A stretch of DNA of 36,990 bases from Chara braunii (lineage: Eukaryota; Streptophyta; Charophyceae; Charales; Characeae). A program made the translations under genes and the position numbers. How positions within the stretch are numbered: position 1 is the first letter of the stretch; the number at the start of each line of letters is the position of its first letter. Below are positions 1-10,744 of this stretch, in pieces. The stretch lies in contig BFEA01000115.1 of the NCBI GenBank assembly GCA_003427395.1, positions 2,471,208 through 2,508,197 on the forward strand. Direction: 5' to 3'. Under the pieces are notes generated by a model. It saw nothing but the letters and a program-made list of their open reading frames with translations. It searched no databases and was not told where the DNA came from.

Positions 1-37
1 ACAGTCATGCTTGTTTTTAGTGTATATCGAATATGAC

Positions 38-94
<57 letters not shown>

Positions 95-121
95 ACACAC
101 ACACACACAAACACACACACA
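38..121. repeat. (CA)n microsatellite
   Basis: An almost pure CA dinucleotide array with a few interruptions (an AGAGAC and an AAAC near its distal end). The open reading frames across it (poly Thr-His or Cys-Val) are products of the repeat and not genes. Confidence 0.97.
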
Positions 122-312
122 GAATGTGGCACTTTCCCGATTTGGCTTAGCAGTCCCGGATGCAGCGAGATGGATGGTAGGGGGCTTCGTAGAGAACGCC
201 TGAAATGGTTTTGATGGCTCCACCCAATCAGCTCATTAGCGAGGAAAGGCCAAACTCGTTCATCCCGAACAGGTTGCATAACAAGTGGGAGAAGGTCAGC
301 AAGGAATAGGCG

Positions 313-400
<88 letters not shown>
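313..400. repeat. (GT)n microsatellite
   Basis: About 44 uninterrupted GT units. It lies about 190 bp from the CA array at 38-121 and is complementary to it, so the two could pair as an inverted repeat. Alternating purine-pyrimidine arrays of this length can adopt Z-DNA; that is general knowledge and was not tested here. Confidence 0.97.
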
Positions 401-402
<2 letters not shown>

Positions 403-1683
403 GAGTACGCCATGTGAGAGAGAACATGTCGAAGCATGGTATGATAAACGTATCACAGTCAAGCTCCGAAGTATTATATCGCGCAACCCCACTATCCTTA
501 TCAGGCATGCACAGGATTTACCCAGCCAACCAGCCCAACATGGGAGTCCAGTGCGGTTATACCGGGTCATAATTGTTCAGATGTCTGCGCAAAAAAATGT
601 GACCACGGGTTGTACCTCTGAGGACCGGTATCATTGGCACACTCATACCAGTCAGAAGCTTGGTTGATGTATTTGGCGATTATTAACTAACTCTACGTGA
701 GCTTATCCATTATTTAGGTGTAGCAAACTCGTACATTCTACGTGGATGATCCGTGCCAGCGAGCACCACCAGATGTAGTGCCTTACCCGGTGCCGAACAG
801 ATGATTGTCCACATACTACATGTGGGGGGGCACTCGTGCTAGGTATACTGATTCAAGCATTAGCCTGTAAACCAATATCCGTCATGTCTTATTATCAGTG
901 GGGGGTTATCAAACAATCGACGTTCAGGGGCATAATCGATCGTCTTACGCCAGGTGCGGCCACGTATAGTTCCTTTGCCCTAGTGCTGATGTGGAAGTCA
1001 GTACCGTCGCGAAATGAGAACTGCATGTGGCAATCCCGCAACGGTCGATCCAAAACAGACAAACACGAAAGATGTTCCTCGCTTCTCGTGCTTGGCCTGC
1101 TACCCCGTGCCTATCCCTCGGGACGTAGAAAGCCAAATGGCAAGATGGCGTCTGTGGAAGGACTATAGAAATAGTAATGGTAGAAACGAATACCTGGCGC
1201 AGAATCGACCCGATGCTTGGGTCATAAAGCTTTTACTGAGGACAAACATAAGCGCTATTCCTACATCAGGAAATCCAACATCCCCATACTCCATTAAGCA
1301 GATCATCATGAAAGTCGTCATTCGTAGGTTGGGAGGTACTGCTCTTACAAATGAAACAGTGGAGGAGTGCATACTTGAACGCCAAGCACGACCATACGTA
1401 GCAATCTGTGCGACACTAATATGCACAGATACTGTGCGCGGAGGTGCTTGTACGTGTGACGTCTGGTCTCACTCATTCATTCTTACTCATTCTTGAATAA
1501 CTACCTCAAGAAATCTTAAAAAGAAAAAATTAAAAAAATAGCTACAGCCTAGAAACAGAGGATCTTGTGAGTGATTCCGAAATCAGAAAATTATGACAAG
1601 ATTGCATCCAATCATTGAGGTCATTAACACTTACATACAAATGCATTCATTTGTCACACATTGACGAGATATATAGTATATAC
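401..1683. other. Unassigned sequence
   Basis: No repeat, RNA or protein family was recognised. The longest frame (1014-1496, + strand, 160 codons) has no visible domain, and its composition does not stand out from the overlapping frames. Two thirds of the way along (about 1510-1540) the sequence becomes A-rich. I treat this as intergenic or as old repeat sequence beyond recognition. Confidence 0.5.
1676..1683. other. Target-site duplication of hAT-like copy 1 (left)
   Basis: GTATATAC, repeated exactly at 2138-2145 on the other side of the element. The 8-bp length fits hAT insertion. Confidence 0.85.
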
Positions 1684-2137
1684 CAGGGTTGCATCCCTGC
1701 CGACCGCCGACCCCGACCACCGACCGTATTGCATCCGACCAGTCGGCGGTCTTCCGACCAGTAAAAAAAAAAAAGAAAAACAAAGAAAAAGGTCCACTGA
1801 TTTGTTTTCAAATGTGAGTCGGGGGCTGTACTGCGCTTGCTGAGTACAGCCCAAATCCGCTGAGAAACTCTTGGGGATGGGGGGGGATATGGGGGGGTTG
1901 GGGTTAAAGTATATAGGGGGTATTGGGGGGGGTAATGAGGGTGTTGGGGGCGGTTTGGGGGGGTGTTGGATGTGTTATAGAGGTTCTGGACCCCCCCAAA
2001 ATTATTTTATTTTATTTTATTTATTTATTTCGTGGGGTGCTGATGACCCTCGACCAGTAGGTGCCGACCAGCTGATCGGTCGGCGGGTCGGCAGCCGATC
2101 GTTCAAGGGCCGCCGACCGTCAGGGGGTGCAACAATG
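1684..2137 (+). mobile_element. hAT-like non-autonomous transposon (MITE), copy 1
   Basis: A 454-bp element bounded by imperfect terminal inverted repeats: the left end reads CAGGGTTGCATCCCTGCCGA and the right end, reverse-complemented, reads CATTGTTGCACCCCCTGACG. It is flanked by a perfect 8-bp direct repeat, GTATATAC, at 1676-1683 and 2138-2145. An 8-bp target duplication with CA-starting terminal repeats is the hallmark of the hAT superfamily. Both ends carry clusters of CCGACC/GGTCGG motifs, resembling the subterminal transposase-binding repeats of hAT elements. The interior is extremely G-rich (about 1873-1975) and has no credible transposase frame, so it must depend on an enzyme encoded elsewhere. 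A related copy in the opposite orientation starts 80 bp downstream. Confidence 0.85.
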
Positions 2138-2145
2138 GTATATAC
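2138..2145. other. Target-site duplication of hAT-like copy 1 (right)
   Basis: GTATATAC, an exact match to 1676-1683. Confidence 0.85.
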
Positions 2146-2209
2146 ACAGCAAAAAAGCGAAAACAATGAAGTAAAAAAAGCAAAAAACAGGAGAACAAAA
2201 TGAATCGGA
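2146..2209. other. Spacer between the two hAT-like copies
   Basis: A 64-bp A-rich segment between the two target-site duplications. It is presumably the original host sequence that received both insertions. No feature was recognised in it. Confidence 0.6.
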
Positions 2210-2217
2210 ACGTAGAG
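2210..2217. other. Target-site duplication of hAT-like copy 2 (left)
   Basis: ACGTAGAG, repeated exactly at 2678-2685. Confidence 0.87.
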
Positions 2218-2677
2218 CAGTGTTGCTCACGCCGACCGTCGGCGACCCCTGACTGGTCGGCTGCCGACCCGCCGACCGGTCGGCTGGTCGGCACCTACCG
2301 ATTTTTTTAATTTTTTTTTTGGGTCCAGAACCCCTAAGAACCCCACGAACACCCCCATACCCACCCCAAATACCCCCATACACCCCCCCAACACCCACAA
2401 ACCGGCCCCCAACACCCTCATAACCCCCCCCAATACCCCCCTATACCCCCCTATATCCCCCTATACACCCCAGTCCCAAACCCCCCATCCCCAAAAGTTT
2501 CTCAGCGGATTTGGGCTGTACTCAGCAAGCGCAGTACAGCTTTCAACTCAGATCTGAAAAGAAATTAGTGGATGGTTGTTTTCTGACTGGTCGGCAGACC
2601 GCCGACCGGTCGGCCCTACTGGTCGGCTGCAATACGGTCGGCGGTCGGGGTCGGCGGTCGGCAGGGATGCAACCATG
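2218..2677 (-). mobile_element. hAT-like non-autonomous transposon (MITE), copy 2
   Basis: A 460-bp relative of copy 1 in inverted orientation. Its left end is CAGTGTTGCTCACGCCGACC and its right end, reverse-complemented, is CATGGTTGCATCCCTGCCGA. It is flanked by a perfect 8-bp direct repeat, ACGTAGAG, at 2210-2217 and 2678-2685, which differs from the duplication around copy 1. This means it inserted independently and did not arise by duplication of one block. A 45-bp segment (2496-2540) is the exact reverse complement of 1825-1869 and contains its own 8-bp palindrome (GCTGTACT...AGTACAGC). The interior is C-rich on the + strand (about 2330-2490), mirroring the G-rich interior of copy 1. Confidence 0.87.
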
Positions 2678-2685
2678 ACGTAGAG
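2678..2685. other. Target-site duplication of hAT-like copy 2 (right)
   Basis: ACGTAGAG, an exact match to 2210-2217. Confidence 0.87.
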
Positions 2686-3929
2686 GGAAAAAACAAGGGG
2701 GAAGAAAAAATAGACACCAATGATATGCAAGTCCATCTCCTTCATGACCTATATTGAGTTGTCACGCAAGCAATACATGACGCAGCGACTTGACCGAATG
2801 AAAACAGTGAGCAATACTGGCTGTATCCCCAGACGCATCTCCATGTAATATGGGAGACGAACCCAGACAACCAAAGCAGGGAGGGTAGTGGCAATCCCTG
2901 AAGGGCTTTTCTGCCGCTAGCCACTATTGTGCGGCTTCATCAGAGGGTAACACCTGCTCTTGTCACATATGCTTTGAAATTCTAGGCTGGACGGGCGGCG
3001 GCAGCATCTGCAAATGAAATAAAAAGGCCAGAAACACAAGGAATGCCAGCAATGCAATAAATGCGAATAACACATATGCTGACATCTCGATGGCCCATCC
3101 TTTGATCCTAGAGCCAGTAATTTGCCCCCCGCCCAGCGAAGCAGATTGTACGGGATGAACAAGCATGCAATCATCCCCTACGTGCACGAGGGTAGCGTGC
3201 AGTGCTGTGCTGCGCAGAAGCGCGCCTTTTAGTGGTGTGGTGATGATGATTGGTGCAGAGAGTGTGTCGTATCGTTTAGGAAGGAGAGCGGTCGTCAGGA
3301 TTATACCACGTCCTCATCGTCGCCAGTCAGCCGATCCAGTAGATCTTGACCCATCTGATAGTCCATGGCACACTTCAAGCAGCAGCCCTGCGTCACCCTT
3401 GGAGATCGCCTTACTTCCACCAGTGAAATGTGCCGTAAGGGTGCTGCCGCCGGATGATGTGTGTGTGTGTGTGCTGGGTGCTGCCGCCGGATGATGTCCC
3501 TTCCCCTGCTGTTATGCTGACAACATCCTGCTTCTCTTGGAAGCTATAAGCCCATCGTTGTGTATCTACAGAACTCCTAAAAAACATTCCTAACGTTAGG
3601 TGTGTGTCCAGCTACTCTTCCACCCACCCTGGCGGTGCGAACCCAGTGCTGGATGTGCGAGTTGCATGTGCTTGGTTTCGTCGGTCTCAGCTCCTTATCT
3701 CATCACGAGGCAATCCGCCTCCCATAACTGTGGTAAGGACTGGGTCATGTGTTTCCTAAAGCCCGGGATCCAGCTGCGGGTTCACACAGAACCTCTCATG
3801 AGAGAAAGCCGTCCTGAAAGAAATCTAGAGTGAAAAAACAAAAACAAAAACAATATTGTTGTACTCTATAGTCCTAATCTTCCCTTCCTCTTAGTCTTTT
3901 ATTTTTTCTTTTCTCTTCTATTATACAAA
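2686..3929. other. Unassigned sequence with one short duplication
   Basis: No gene was recognised. A 21-bp motif (GTGCTGCCGCCGGATGATGT) occurs at about 3440-3459 and again at about 3478-3497, separated by a short GT run. Open frames of 60-110 codons on both strands show no recognisable domain. Confidence 0.5.
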
Positions 3930-3937
3930 CTTACCGT

Positions 3938-4047
3938 CTGCTGCCCTCCTGCTCTCCCTCGCTCTGTTGTTCTTCTGCAATGTTCCCCTGTATCACTGCT
4001 GCCCTCCTGCTCTCCCTCGCCCTGTTCTTCTTCTGCGATGATCCCCT
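3938..4047. repeat. Tandem duplication, 58-bp period
   Basis: Two copies of a pyrimidine-rich unit begin at 3938 and 3996 (CTGCTGCCCTCCTGCTCTCC and onward, through CTGTTCTTCTTCTGC), with a few differences. The array runs directly into the (GT)n tract. Confidence 0.85.
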
Positions 4048-4108
<61 letters not shown>

Positions 4109-4111
4109 NGN

Positions 4112-4151
<40 letters not shown>
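4048..4151. repeat. Compound (GT)n(GA)n microsatellite with ambiguous bases
   Basis: About 30 GT units switch to about 20 GA units. The two N calls (4109 and 4111) sit exactly at the switch, so array lengths here are uncertain. Confidence 0.95.
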
Positions 4152-4153
<2 letters not shown>

Positions 4154-5449
4154 ATGGGAAACTATGATCGTTTATGAGGATGCAAGCAGGGCATGGAAGA
4201 GAACACATTACGGAGTGTTCCACTGGTTCACACAGCGGCAGGATGTGTACCCGGTGGGATTTTGGAGAGCCAGTCATTGGCAAGATGGGCAATGTCCGAA
4301 CGCAGGAACCAGTAACGGAGGAAGATGAACGCCAGCGAGCGGATTCGTATTCCGCGGCTTGACATGCGTTCTAAACAGAGTGTGAATGCACTCCTTGCAT
4401 GTTGCCAATGACTCAATGAGCAATGTGTTTTGCTGTATAAGTAGGCTACAAGTGCCGACAGCATCCTAGAGGTGGAATCTGGTTGGGACACAAGCAACCG
4501 GATGAGAAAGATTTTTGGTGGGGGGAGAGGTTGGGGTTACTATTCGCCAAGTTGCGGGGACTGGCCAAATTTGAACACATCTTTTCGATAGTAGTTGGAG
4601 GGAACGAATTGCACGGACGGGTCCTAATCGATGGTAATCACATGGGTCGTGACTCCTAAACAATGGTTAACAAATTTACCAAGGAGTAACTACCAGGGCA
4701 AAGAGAGTGGAAACAATGTTACTGGCTGTGTTGTGTTCTCTAAAATTTTTCCTAATAGGTCATGAGGAAATTTACGGTCATTTTTTTCGAAATCTTTCAC
4801 TTTGCGTGTTCGTAGTTGTGTGCCCACCTTTTGTCCCCCTTAGAATGAAAATGGGACTGGTCAGGGGATCAGCAGATGTTCTTCTGCTTGCTTTGCTCTG
4901 CCTGGTTGCTACTAAATCTCCACTAGGTTGCATCATCATCCACACTCCTTTTATGTGGGTGCAGCTGCTCTGGCCCGTCGTGTCATCACTTAAGTAGCCT
5001 GGAAGTATACAGCCAGGCCAGTAAGCGAAGGTGCCTTAGGCCTTAGTACCTTCCTTAGCTGTCAAATGTGATGCCGTACCTGGTCGTTTAAATCGGACTT
5101 CCATCTTAAATCCTGTTATAGAACATAAACCACTGCAAACGAAGTGGATAGTTCGACTATTGAGTTAAGGAACTTCCCTCGCACAACACAGCTGTCTACC
5201 AGATTGGAGACAGTGTGCGTTTCAGATTGGCCTCAAACATTGTATTTATATTATTGAAAAATTTTATTAATTATAATAAAAAAGATTCAAAATTTCATTT
5301 AATGAAATGAATAATAATTTGAACCGTAATTCGTCATTTCTGGAGGGATTACCACTGACTAATGAACCATTACTGGTCCCCACGTAAAGAAAACAACGGA
5401 GGAAAGGATCGACAGAAAGCGACCAAGGAACCTCCTGGTGGACATTAGG
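4152..5449. other. Unassigned sequence
   Basis: No gene, RNA or repeat family was recognised. Composition is mixed, with an AT-rich patch at about 5240-5320. The last about 120 bp may already belong to the LINE fragment that follows, but I could not find conserved residues there. Confidence 0.45.
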
Positions 5450-5752
5450 GGGCGACGCGACGCTAATCAACATCTGGAGAGAAGCCTTCTGGGAGAGAAT
5501 TAGAAAACCACAAGTGAAGGAAGAAGCACTCAGGCAGCCCCTGCTCGGCAATACACTCCTATGGGACCACAACGAAAAACGGGGCATGCTATAGCTAGCA
5601 GATGTACACACTGGAGAAAGTGGATGGAAAAGGGCATCTCTGTAAAGCAGATCATCGTTGGAGCGGAAGTGAAAGAAGAGGGAAGTAGGGACGGACGGAA
5701 CTGGCAGATCAACTAAAGGGTGTTGCCACAGTCTAAAAAAAAAAAAAAAAAA
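5450..5752 (+). pseudogene. LINE ORF2 fragment (post-RT connector) with poly(A)
   Basis: Translated on the + strand, about 5450-5592 reads through a tract containing KEEALRQPLLGNTLLWD. About 5602-5670 in another frame reads WRKWMEKGISVKQIIVG. This layout (a 'lfgN..i' motif, then 'W..kgI..v.dl') is typical of the segment between the RT thumb and the zinc-binding domain of plant-type LINE ORF2, and LINE A has the equivalent at 16874-17191. At least one frameshift and a TAG stop separate the parts. A run of about 18 A followed by an N (5734-5753) lies just downstream and could be the poly(A) tail of a truncated insertion. The element is not functional. Confidence 0.6.
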
Positions 5753-7562
5753 NTTGAGGAAATGATAGCAAGTATTCTGTGGGAAGACTAGCCCTGCATA
5801 CCCGTCTTAGCATGATCTGTGAGGAAAGAATGGGTCGCAATGTTTCGTCCGAGAAAGGGGGGAAAAAAAAAAAACACTGGAAACAAATCTGTGGACTCGT
5901 TGTAAAATGGTCAAAAAAAAAAAAAAAAGTTATCCTCTAGGGACTTCTCAAGGCATTCACAATTTCACATGAATGTGTGAAACTTTTCCATATTGATGTT
6001 CACACTTCATACTTTGAAAATTGAAATCCCTTTTCAGTGTTTTCACATTTGAAACACCTCGAGCACAATGGACTGTGCAGTGTGCACATGACAGAGGTTG
6101 GCTTCTATTTCAATTAGCATTGCGGTTTGGTGCGAGTGTGAGGGAAGTAACAAAGAGAAGACGCGGTGGATTTTCGATTTCATCTGTTTTGGGGCTCTGT
6201 TGGTGCTTTCGAAATTGCAGGAGCCGTGTACAAAGGACGACCCAGAGGACGATCCAGAGGTTGGTGAGTGGAAGTTTGTGCTAATCAAGCCGCCGTTCCT
6301 CCCTCCACCACCATCCTCGGGGACTGATGATATTGAACACTGGTGGCGAGCCATGTCATTGGATGCCACATGACACAGTTCCCATTTTCCGAGAGTGTGG
6401 CACAGTTTGGGAATTTCTGGTTTTTCATCGCAGTTCATCCGATTGCACAAATGCAGCAAGTCCGATGTCAAAGCCCACCAGCGCTCTGCTACAACCACAA
6501 GTCAGCAGCCGATCAGTTTATGGCAGGATCGGTGGGCAAACTGTGTCAGTCTATGTGTTCTGAGGTGGCATGGAGGTGTTAGGCAGTCAAGGAAGGCGTT
6601 GGATATGACCAGTGAGTCAGTGACCAAGCAGCATGCATCGACCAGGCCAAGCCTTTCCGTCTGTTTCATATGCACACGCTGCAGACTTCTCGGGAGTTGG
6701 GTAGCACCCAGGTTCTGGCCTGCCAGGCTTTGATGAAAGAGAGCAGGAAAGCGATTGCATATTGCTGTTGTCAACGAAAAAAAACGCTGGGAAGTTCGAA
6801 CTGGGATGGGCGCATTCTTTGTCGAACTGCAGGGAAGGCAGACAGACGATCGCCATCCATTCCTTGAGTGTATCCGTGGACACAGGTTTGACGAGGCAGT
6901 GAGATGGGATGGCTGGATCCTTCGTCAAACAAACTGCATGGAAGCCAGACAGAGGGCCACCATCCAGTGATTGAGTCATTGGGCAGCTCTGATGAGGCAG
7001 TCTGCATGTGTACACAGTTCAAATCGTGGAATGCGGTCGATCAAGCTGTATAGACAGATGAAAGAGCGCGCATGTGCATGCAGGAAGTGGAATGAGCCCA
7101 ACCTTGTGCCCAGTCAGCAGATGGAAAGGGGTGAAAAGTCGATGCCGAAAAGAAGCATGAGAGGACAAAACTAATGGCAACGACAAGTTCTATGTGGTGA
7201 GAAAGTGTGTGATTCGATATCTCAGCTGGGCGTAGACTTCTTCTTGCTTCAGATCTTGATGTCGATCCATACACCGCCGCACTTGTGGAAGGAGATGAAG
7301 GCCTTTGCTTTGTTGTCCCATGAAGCTGGGCGATCCGTTCTGACCACTGGAAGCATGGTAGAGCGGCAGACGCCAAACAGGAAGGCACAAGGAATGTCTT
7401 CCAACGGCAAGCCTAAGACTTGGTGGCGGACACACAAACATCTCGTTATGTGGACTGCCTTCTTGCCCAGACCACAACACCATCATCACATCCGTAGAGC
7501 TTGTATGCATTCAGCGATCAGGGTGCTTTGTATTCAAGGGAACACAGCACGAGCCCAACCAT
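5753..7562. other. Unassigned sequence
   Basis: No gene recognised. Two short poly(A) runs lie at about 5863-5876 and 5912-5927. Several open frames (for example 6098-6373 and 6395-6733 on +, 6043-6498 and 6617-7015 on -) overlap on opposite strands without any motif I know. I do not call any of them. Confidence 0.45.
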
Positions 7563-8190
7563 GCTCAAGGGCTTGTCTGCCCCAGGAGCTGAGAAAAGGC
7601 TTGGAGCGCAAAGATCATACCTACGCTACCTCGTGAAGGACAGGACGTTTGTGCCAAGAAGAGCAAGACCTAGGGCCAGTACACACTGGTGCTACATTCT
7701 GTGTCAGGCTCTGTGTTGTGCTCCTGGGAAGATTGTAGGATTCCAACAGAGAAAGCTCAAGGGCTTGTTTGGCTCAGTACGTGAGGAAAGGTATGTAGCC
7801 AGAAGATCATACCTGCACTACCTGCTTTCTGAGCCTGAAGAAGATAGCACAAGGAAGATATCAAAACTTTATGGAGCCTGCCCTTTATCGAAGGTTGCCA
7901 TAGGAACACCGCCTTCATTGTCATTCAAATAATACAGCTCAAGGGATCCTTGTTCTGCTATGTCGAGTACGTGAGGAAAGGGGTGTAGCCAGCAGAAGAT
8001 CATAGCTGTACTACCGGCTTTTGTGGAGATAGCACAACTAATGGAGCCTTCCCTTCAGCGAATGAAGGTTGCCATAGGAACACCACCTTCCGATACCTGT
8101 CATTTGGATAATACAGCTCTACGGATCCTTGTTAAGGTATGTCGGGGTTGTGCCAGCAGGAGATCAAGAGATGCTGTCCGTGGAAAACCC
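7563..8190 (+). repeat. Degenerate tandem repeat, about 180-190 bp period
   Basis: The phrase GCTCAAGG(G) or a close variant starts blocks at 7563, 7755, 7937 and 8116 (spacings 192, 182 and 179 bp). Shared sub-phrases include GTACGTGAGGAAAGG, AGAAGATCATA, GAAGGTTGCCATAGGAACAC and AATACAGCTC. The copies have diverged by many substitutions and small indels. The unit length is close to nucleosomal spacing, as in many plant satellites, but only about 3.5 copies are present and the unit may equally be a local duplication. Confidence 0.7.
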
Positions 8191-8238
8191 CCTGGAGAGG
8201 TCAGACATACATAAGAAGGATTCGGAATAGTGAAGAGG

Positions 8239-8394
8239 AACGGTCGCTGCTACGCATTCTCTTCTTATCGTACCGGCTGGCCTAGCTCAGTTTGTACGCC
8301 AGACGCCACTGGACTGTTGAAATAAAGTCCCGAGTTCGAACTCCACTGGAAGCAGATGAGTGAAGTACTACAACTCTTGATCGCCTAATACAGA
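8239..8394 (+). repeat. tRNA-derived SINE-like unit, copy 1
   Basis: A 156-bp unit containing a tRNA-like pol III promoter: an A box TAGCTCAGTTTG at 8283-8294 and a B box GAGTTCGAACTCC at 8332-8344, spaced as in a tRNA gene. The T-arm does not fold into a clean 5-bp stem and I cannot close an acceptor stem. I therefore read it as tRNA-derived and not as a functional tRNA. The next 156 bp are a close second copy. Confidence 0.7.
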
Positions 8395-8550
8395 AACGGT
8401 CGTTGCTACTCGTTCTCTTCTTATCGTACTGGCTGGCCTAGCTCAGTTGGTACGCCAGACGCCACTGTACTGTTGAAATAGAGACCCGGGTTCGAACTCC
8501 ACTGGAAGCAGATGAGTGAAGTATTACGACTCTTAATCGCCTAATACATA
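8395..8550 (+). repeat. tRNA-derived SINE-like unit, copy 2
   Basis: A direct tandem copy of 8239-8394 with roughly ten substitutions. Its boxes match the pol III consensus better: A box TAGCTCAGTTGG at 8439-8450 and B box GGTTCGAACTCC at 8489-8500. No T4 terminator occurs until about 8651. A degenerate tRNA gene pair is the alternative reading. Confidence 0.72.
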
Positions 8551-10739
8551 AACAAAAAATGCCAAAGGAAGGCTTGTGCAAGGCAAATGTGACTCTGACC
8601 TGCCTTCCTGAAGCACAACGCATAGTTTAGTTCCTCGAAAGATATGCTCTTTTTTAAGTCTTCTCGTTCCGTCTAATATTGACTACTTAGTGTTTTATTT
8701 GGAATATAGGGCAAGATAAGAAGAGGACATGTAGCGAAGACCGTTCTTTATGGTCTAGAGAAGCGTAAATGCGGGTGGAAAAAGGGAAAAGTCTCAAAAG
8801 AAAAAAACTGGAGAGAAGTAAGTGTGAGTGGGGGCTTCGTAATCTTATCGACCATGAAACCATGTATGCAGGTAGGAGTCGTCGGGATGAACACATTTAT
8901 GGATAAAAGTATCGAGCAAGGTTTGGCTTAGCTGTCTTTTCATTGAGTGAGTTTTGTGTATTTCAGTTTGGTGTTGGCATTGGCTGGGAGGGAGAATGTA
9001 CAGTGTCTATGTCTATTTCAGTTGTCGTACTGACATGCCGGAGGAGCAATTGGAGGCAGGGATGTTTTTTTTTTTCTTCCGTTCAGGTACGAGCTTGACT
9101 GATTTGCATCCGAAGTCTGATTCATCTAACTGCAGATCCCAGGTGGAAAGGTTTTCAATGAAGGTTGTGTTTTCTGGAATCGAACGACTTTCTTGGCAGA
9201 GCGAATGTGGTTATGTACAGAGATGATCTTTACAGAAAGAGAACTTAAAAAGGGGTTTTAACGACTTTTTATCCTCGTGCTGCTGGTGGAAGGGAAGCTT
9301 GAGGCGCGGAACATGCATGTGGGACAGTGCAGGTATGTCGAGCATCAAATCGATGTCCTCAGAAGCATGGAATATGCCTTCGTGTTTCTACAAAGGGAAA
9401 AAAAAAAAAAAAAACTCAGCTTTACGCAAAATAGCAAAAGTGAGATTGCAGTAGGAGCCTCGTCAGCAATGTTGGCCGCTGTTCGTCCAATGTGTACACC
9501 CGAGGTGGATATCACCATCTTCCGCTATCCACCTTCGCCGCCTCGCCCTCCTCCTCTTCCTTATCCTCCTCTCCTTTTCCTATGTGGTGTTCTCATGTTC
9601 GTTATGCAAAACTCCAACAAAAAAAACGCGTTTGAGCCGCGGGCTGTTTTGTCTGGCTTCGCCAACTTATCAGGAGGTTGAACCCTGGCATTCTGTCCAG
9701 GATGCATTTGACGGAAGGGTAAAAGGACTCTTAAGGAAAGCCTCACTTCGTCGCCCGGAGTTAGTGATACCCCTGAGAAAAGTGGTTGGCTTCACTGACA
9801 TCAACCTGCTCCTAATAATGTTCAGGGTGCATAAGGGAGGCCACCCTATGTCTCTTTTGGTGCTGAGTGCCCAGCCTATCCTACTCAACACCTATGCTAG
9901 CCTACAGCTATGACATGCAACAGGAATCACTTCAAGCTGAAGACCAATGTACGTGACGACATCGCACATGTAGACTGCCGCATCCACCAGGTATGTGTCT
10001 CTCTCATCGGTGTCTTCCCACACCGTGCACCCGAAGACCACCATCCCCATCACCTGCGTCCCCACGAACAGGCCCGGATATTGCTGCTCGCTCCCCATGC
10101 CACCGTAGTCCCCCTCACCACCTGCGCCCGTGCACGCACATGGCAGTCAGTGACCAGGCAGCATCCCAGCGCTGTAGTGGAGCAGCGTGGGCGCCCTGTC
10201 GTGCACTGCCAGAATGGGCTGCCCTGGGCGAGGCACTTCCTAAATGGAAAGTGCTGCCCTGCTTTCCAGCAGCCTGGGCCTGGGAGCCATGTGCGCAGTA
10301 GCCTGGCTCCGGTGTCACACGCTTGCTTCCTCATTGGCCAGAAGGCCTGAGAACACCTTGTAACGTACTTGCACGTGGAAACTATCTGGCACCCCCACAT
10401 GCAGAAATGACAAAAATACGGTGTCATGTTGAAATGCAGGCCCGCCTCCACTTACGCTGGGCACGAGGGTCACTTGGGGCCCCCTTGTCTGTCGGGTCCA
10501 CGGCCTGGAAGGCCCTGCGACTGCTCAGTCCTCGCACTCTCTCCTCCTCAGCTTCGAAAGTCCGCTGAGATGCTTCTACGCAGGTGTTTTCCCCTTCAAC
10601 TTCTGTTCATATTCAGCAAATTTGAGGTGCTATTTTAAAAAACTCTTTCGTGAACCAACGGTCTTAATTTGGATCCGTGTGATGCCTGAATCTGACCCTG
10701 TATTCTCTTGTAGGTTTCAGCAGTCTTCCTCTGCCAACT
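8551..10739. other. Unassigned sequence
   Basis: No gene recognised. It holds an 18-nt poly(A) tract at about 9399-9414, a CT-rich patch at about 9535-9580, and a GC-richer block at about 10000-10560. Because it lies 3' of the minus-strand Ty3/gypsy remnant it could contain that element's 3' LTR, but I could not identify a matching 5' LTR to prove it. Confidence 0.4.
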
Positions 10740-10744
10740 GGCTT

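Noticed and set aside
11-572. Open frames across the CA and GT arrays
   Set aside because: Translations are Thr-His or Cys-Val repeats created by the microsatellites on both strands.
1014-1496. 160-codon + strand frame as a host gene
   Set aside because: No recognisable domain, no supporting splice or promoter context, and competing frames on the opposite strand.
8275-8510. Two functional tRNA genes
   Set aside because: The A and B boxes are good, but the T-stem pairs poorly and no acceptor stem can be closed. The 156-bp tandem unit is better explained as tRNA-derived repeat.
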